Origin: an uncultured Caulobacterales bacterium
GTDB lineage: Bacteria; Pseudomonadota; Alphaproteobacteria; Caulobacterales; Caulobacteraceae
NCBI GenBank assembly: GCA_903903715.1
Contig: CAIUZX010000346.1
Span: forward strand, 1-7,465
Direction of reading: 5' to 3'
Length of the DNA: 7,465 nucleotides
Part shown: in pieces, positions 7,250 to 7,465 of the stretch
How positions within the stretch are numbered: the first letter of the stretch is position 1
Layout of the letters: every line of letters begins with the position of its first letter
Notes under the pieces: model-generated
Databases searched by the model: none
Told to the model about the DNA's origin: nothing
The model's input: only the letters and a program-made list of their open reading frames with translations
Made by a program: the position numbers and the translations under genes

Positions 7250-7465
7250 CAGGCCAACGTGATTCGGGGACGGAAAAACCTGGCGACAAGTTGAAATTCA
7301 GGCGCCGCCGACAGACTTTGACGCGGCCCCTGCATGCAAAATCCGATGGCATGGACTTTTCGGGGCCCGGAATCGTCTGCGGAACCAAAATCTCTTGTCG
7401 CACCGCGCACTTCTCCACCACAATTGTTGCCGTCATGGTTAATTTCCGAGTCGGGAATGCTAAAT
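7250..7465. other. Region upstream of hutC, no recognised gene
   Basis: These 216 bases should hold the hutC promoter and leader. They contain no clear copy of the CTAGAC-core dyad seen twice elsewhere. Short symmetric words are present (TGCATGCA at 7331-7338, ACAATTGT at 7420-7427), as are a GCGACAAG (7283-7290) and its inverted partner CTTGTCGC (7394-7401), but these are within chance expectation for this length. A minus-strand reading frame of 64 codons (7436 to 7242) crosses the region and overlaps the hutC start by 8 bases; it resembles nothing I know and its codon bias is weak. No RNA gene, repeat array or terminator is evident. Confidence 0.5.

Noticed and set aside
7283..7401. Inverted 8-base pair GCGACAAG / CTTGTCGC as looped HutC half-sites
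   Set aside because: One exact 8-base inverted match is not unusual in about 216 bases, and neither copy has the CTAG core of the other candidate operators.

Overview
The window is a compact, almost gap-free histidine-utilisation (hut) locus. All six protein genes can be assigned from family motifs and none looks broken. High GC, tight overlaps between genes, and protein details such as the DAARGSDAPFDDRIHA stretch of HutH and the HADQ motif of HutI suggest an alphaproteobacterium. A Caulobacterales- or Rhizobiales-like source is an impression from family memory, not a search result.

Layout, left to right: hutI (imidazolonepropionase) lies on the minus strand and runs off the left edge. A 76-base divergent control region (1029-1104) separates it from a plus-strand run hutF-hutU-hutG-hutH. 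hutF (formimidoylglutamate deiminase) is followed, after 48 bases, by hutU (urocanate hydratase). hutU and hutG (N-formylglutamate deformylase) overlap by 4 bases, and hutG and hutH (histidine ammonia-lyase) overlap by 8. hutC, a GntR/UTRA-type repressor, lies convergently on the minus strand, ending 19 bases from the end of hutH. The last 216 bases (7250-7465) are the region upstream of hutC and contain no recognised gene.

Together the genes encode the complete five-step route: histidine to urocanate (HutH), to imidazolonepropionate (HutU), to formiminoglutamate (HutI), to formylglutamate (HutF), to glutamate plus formate (HutG). This is the HutF/HutG variant rather than the four-step formamide-releasing variant. 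No histidine or urocanate transporter and no hutD are seen here.

The most interesting signal is regulatory. Two near-identical dyads sharing GTTGYCTAGACA occur, one in the hutI/hutF divergent region (1079-1090) and one lying across the hutF stop codon just before hutU (2441-2452). They look like HutC operators and suggest that hutUGH has its own urocanate-controlled promoter. I found no evidence of a previously undescribed system. This is a well-known catabolic locus with some details worth checking.
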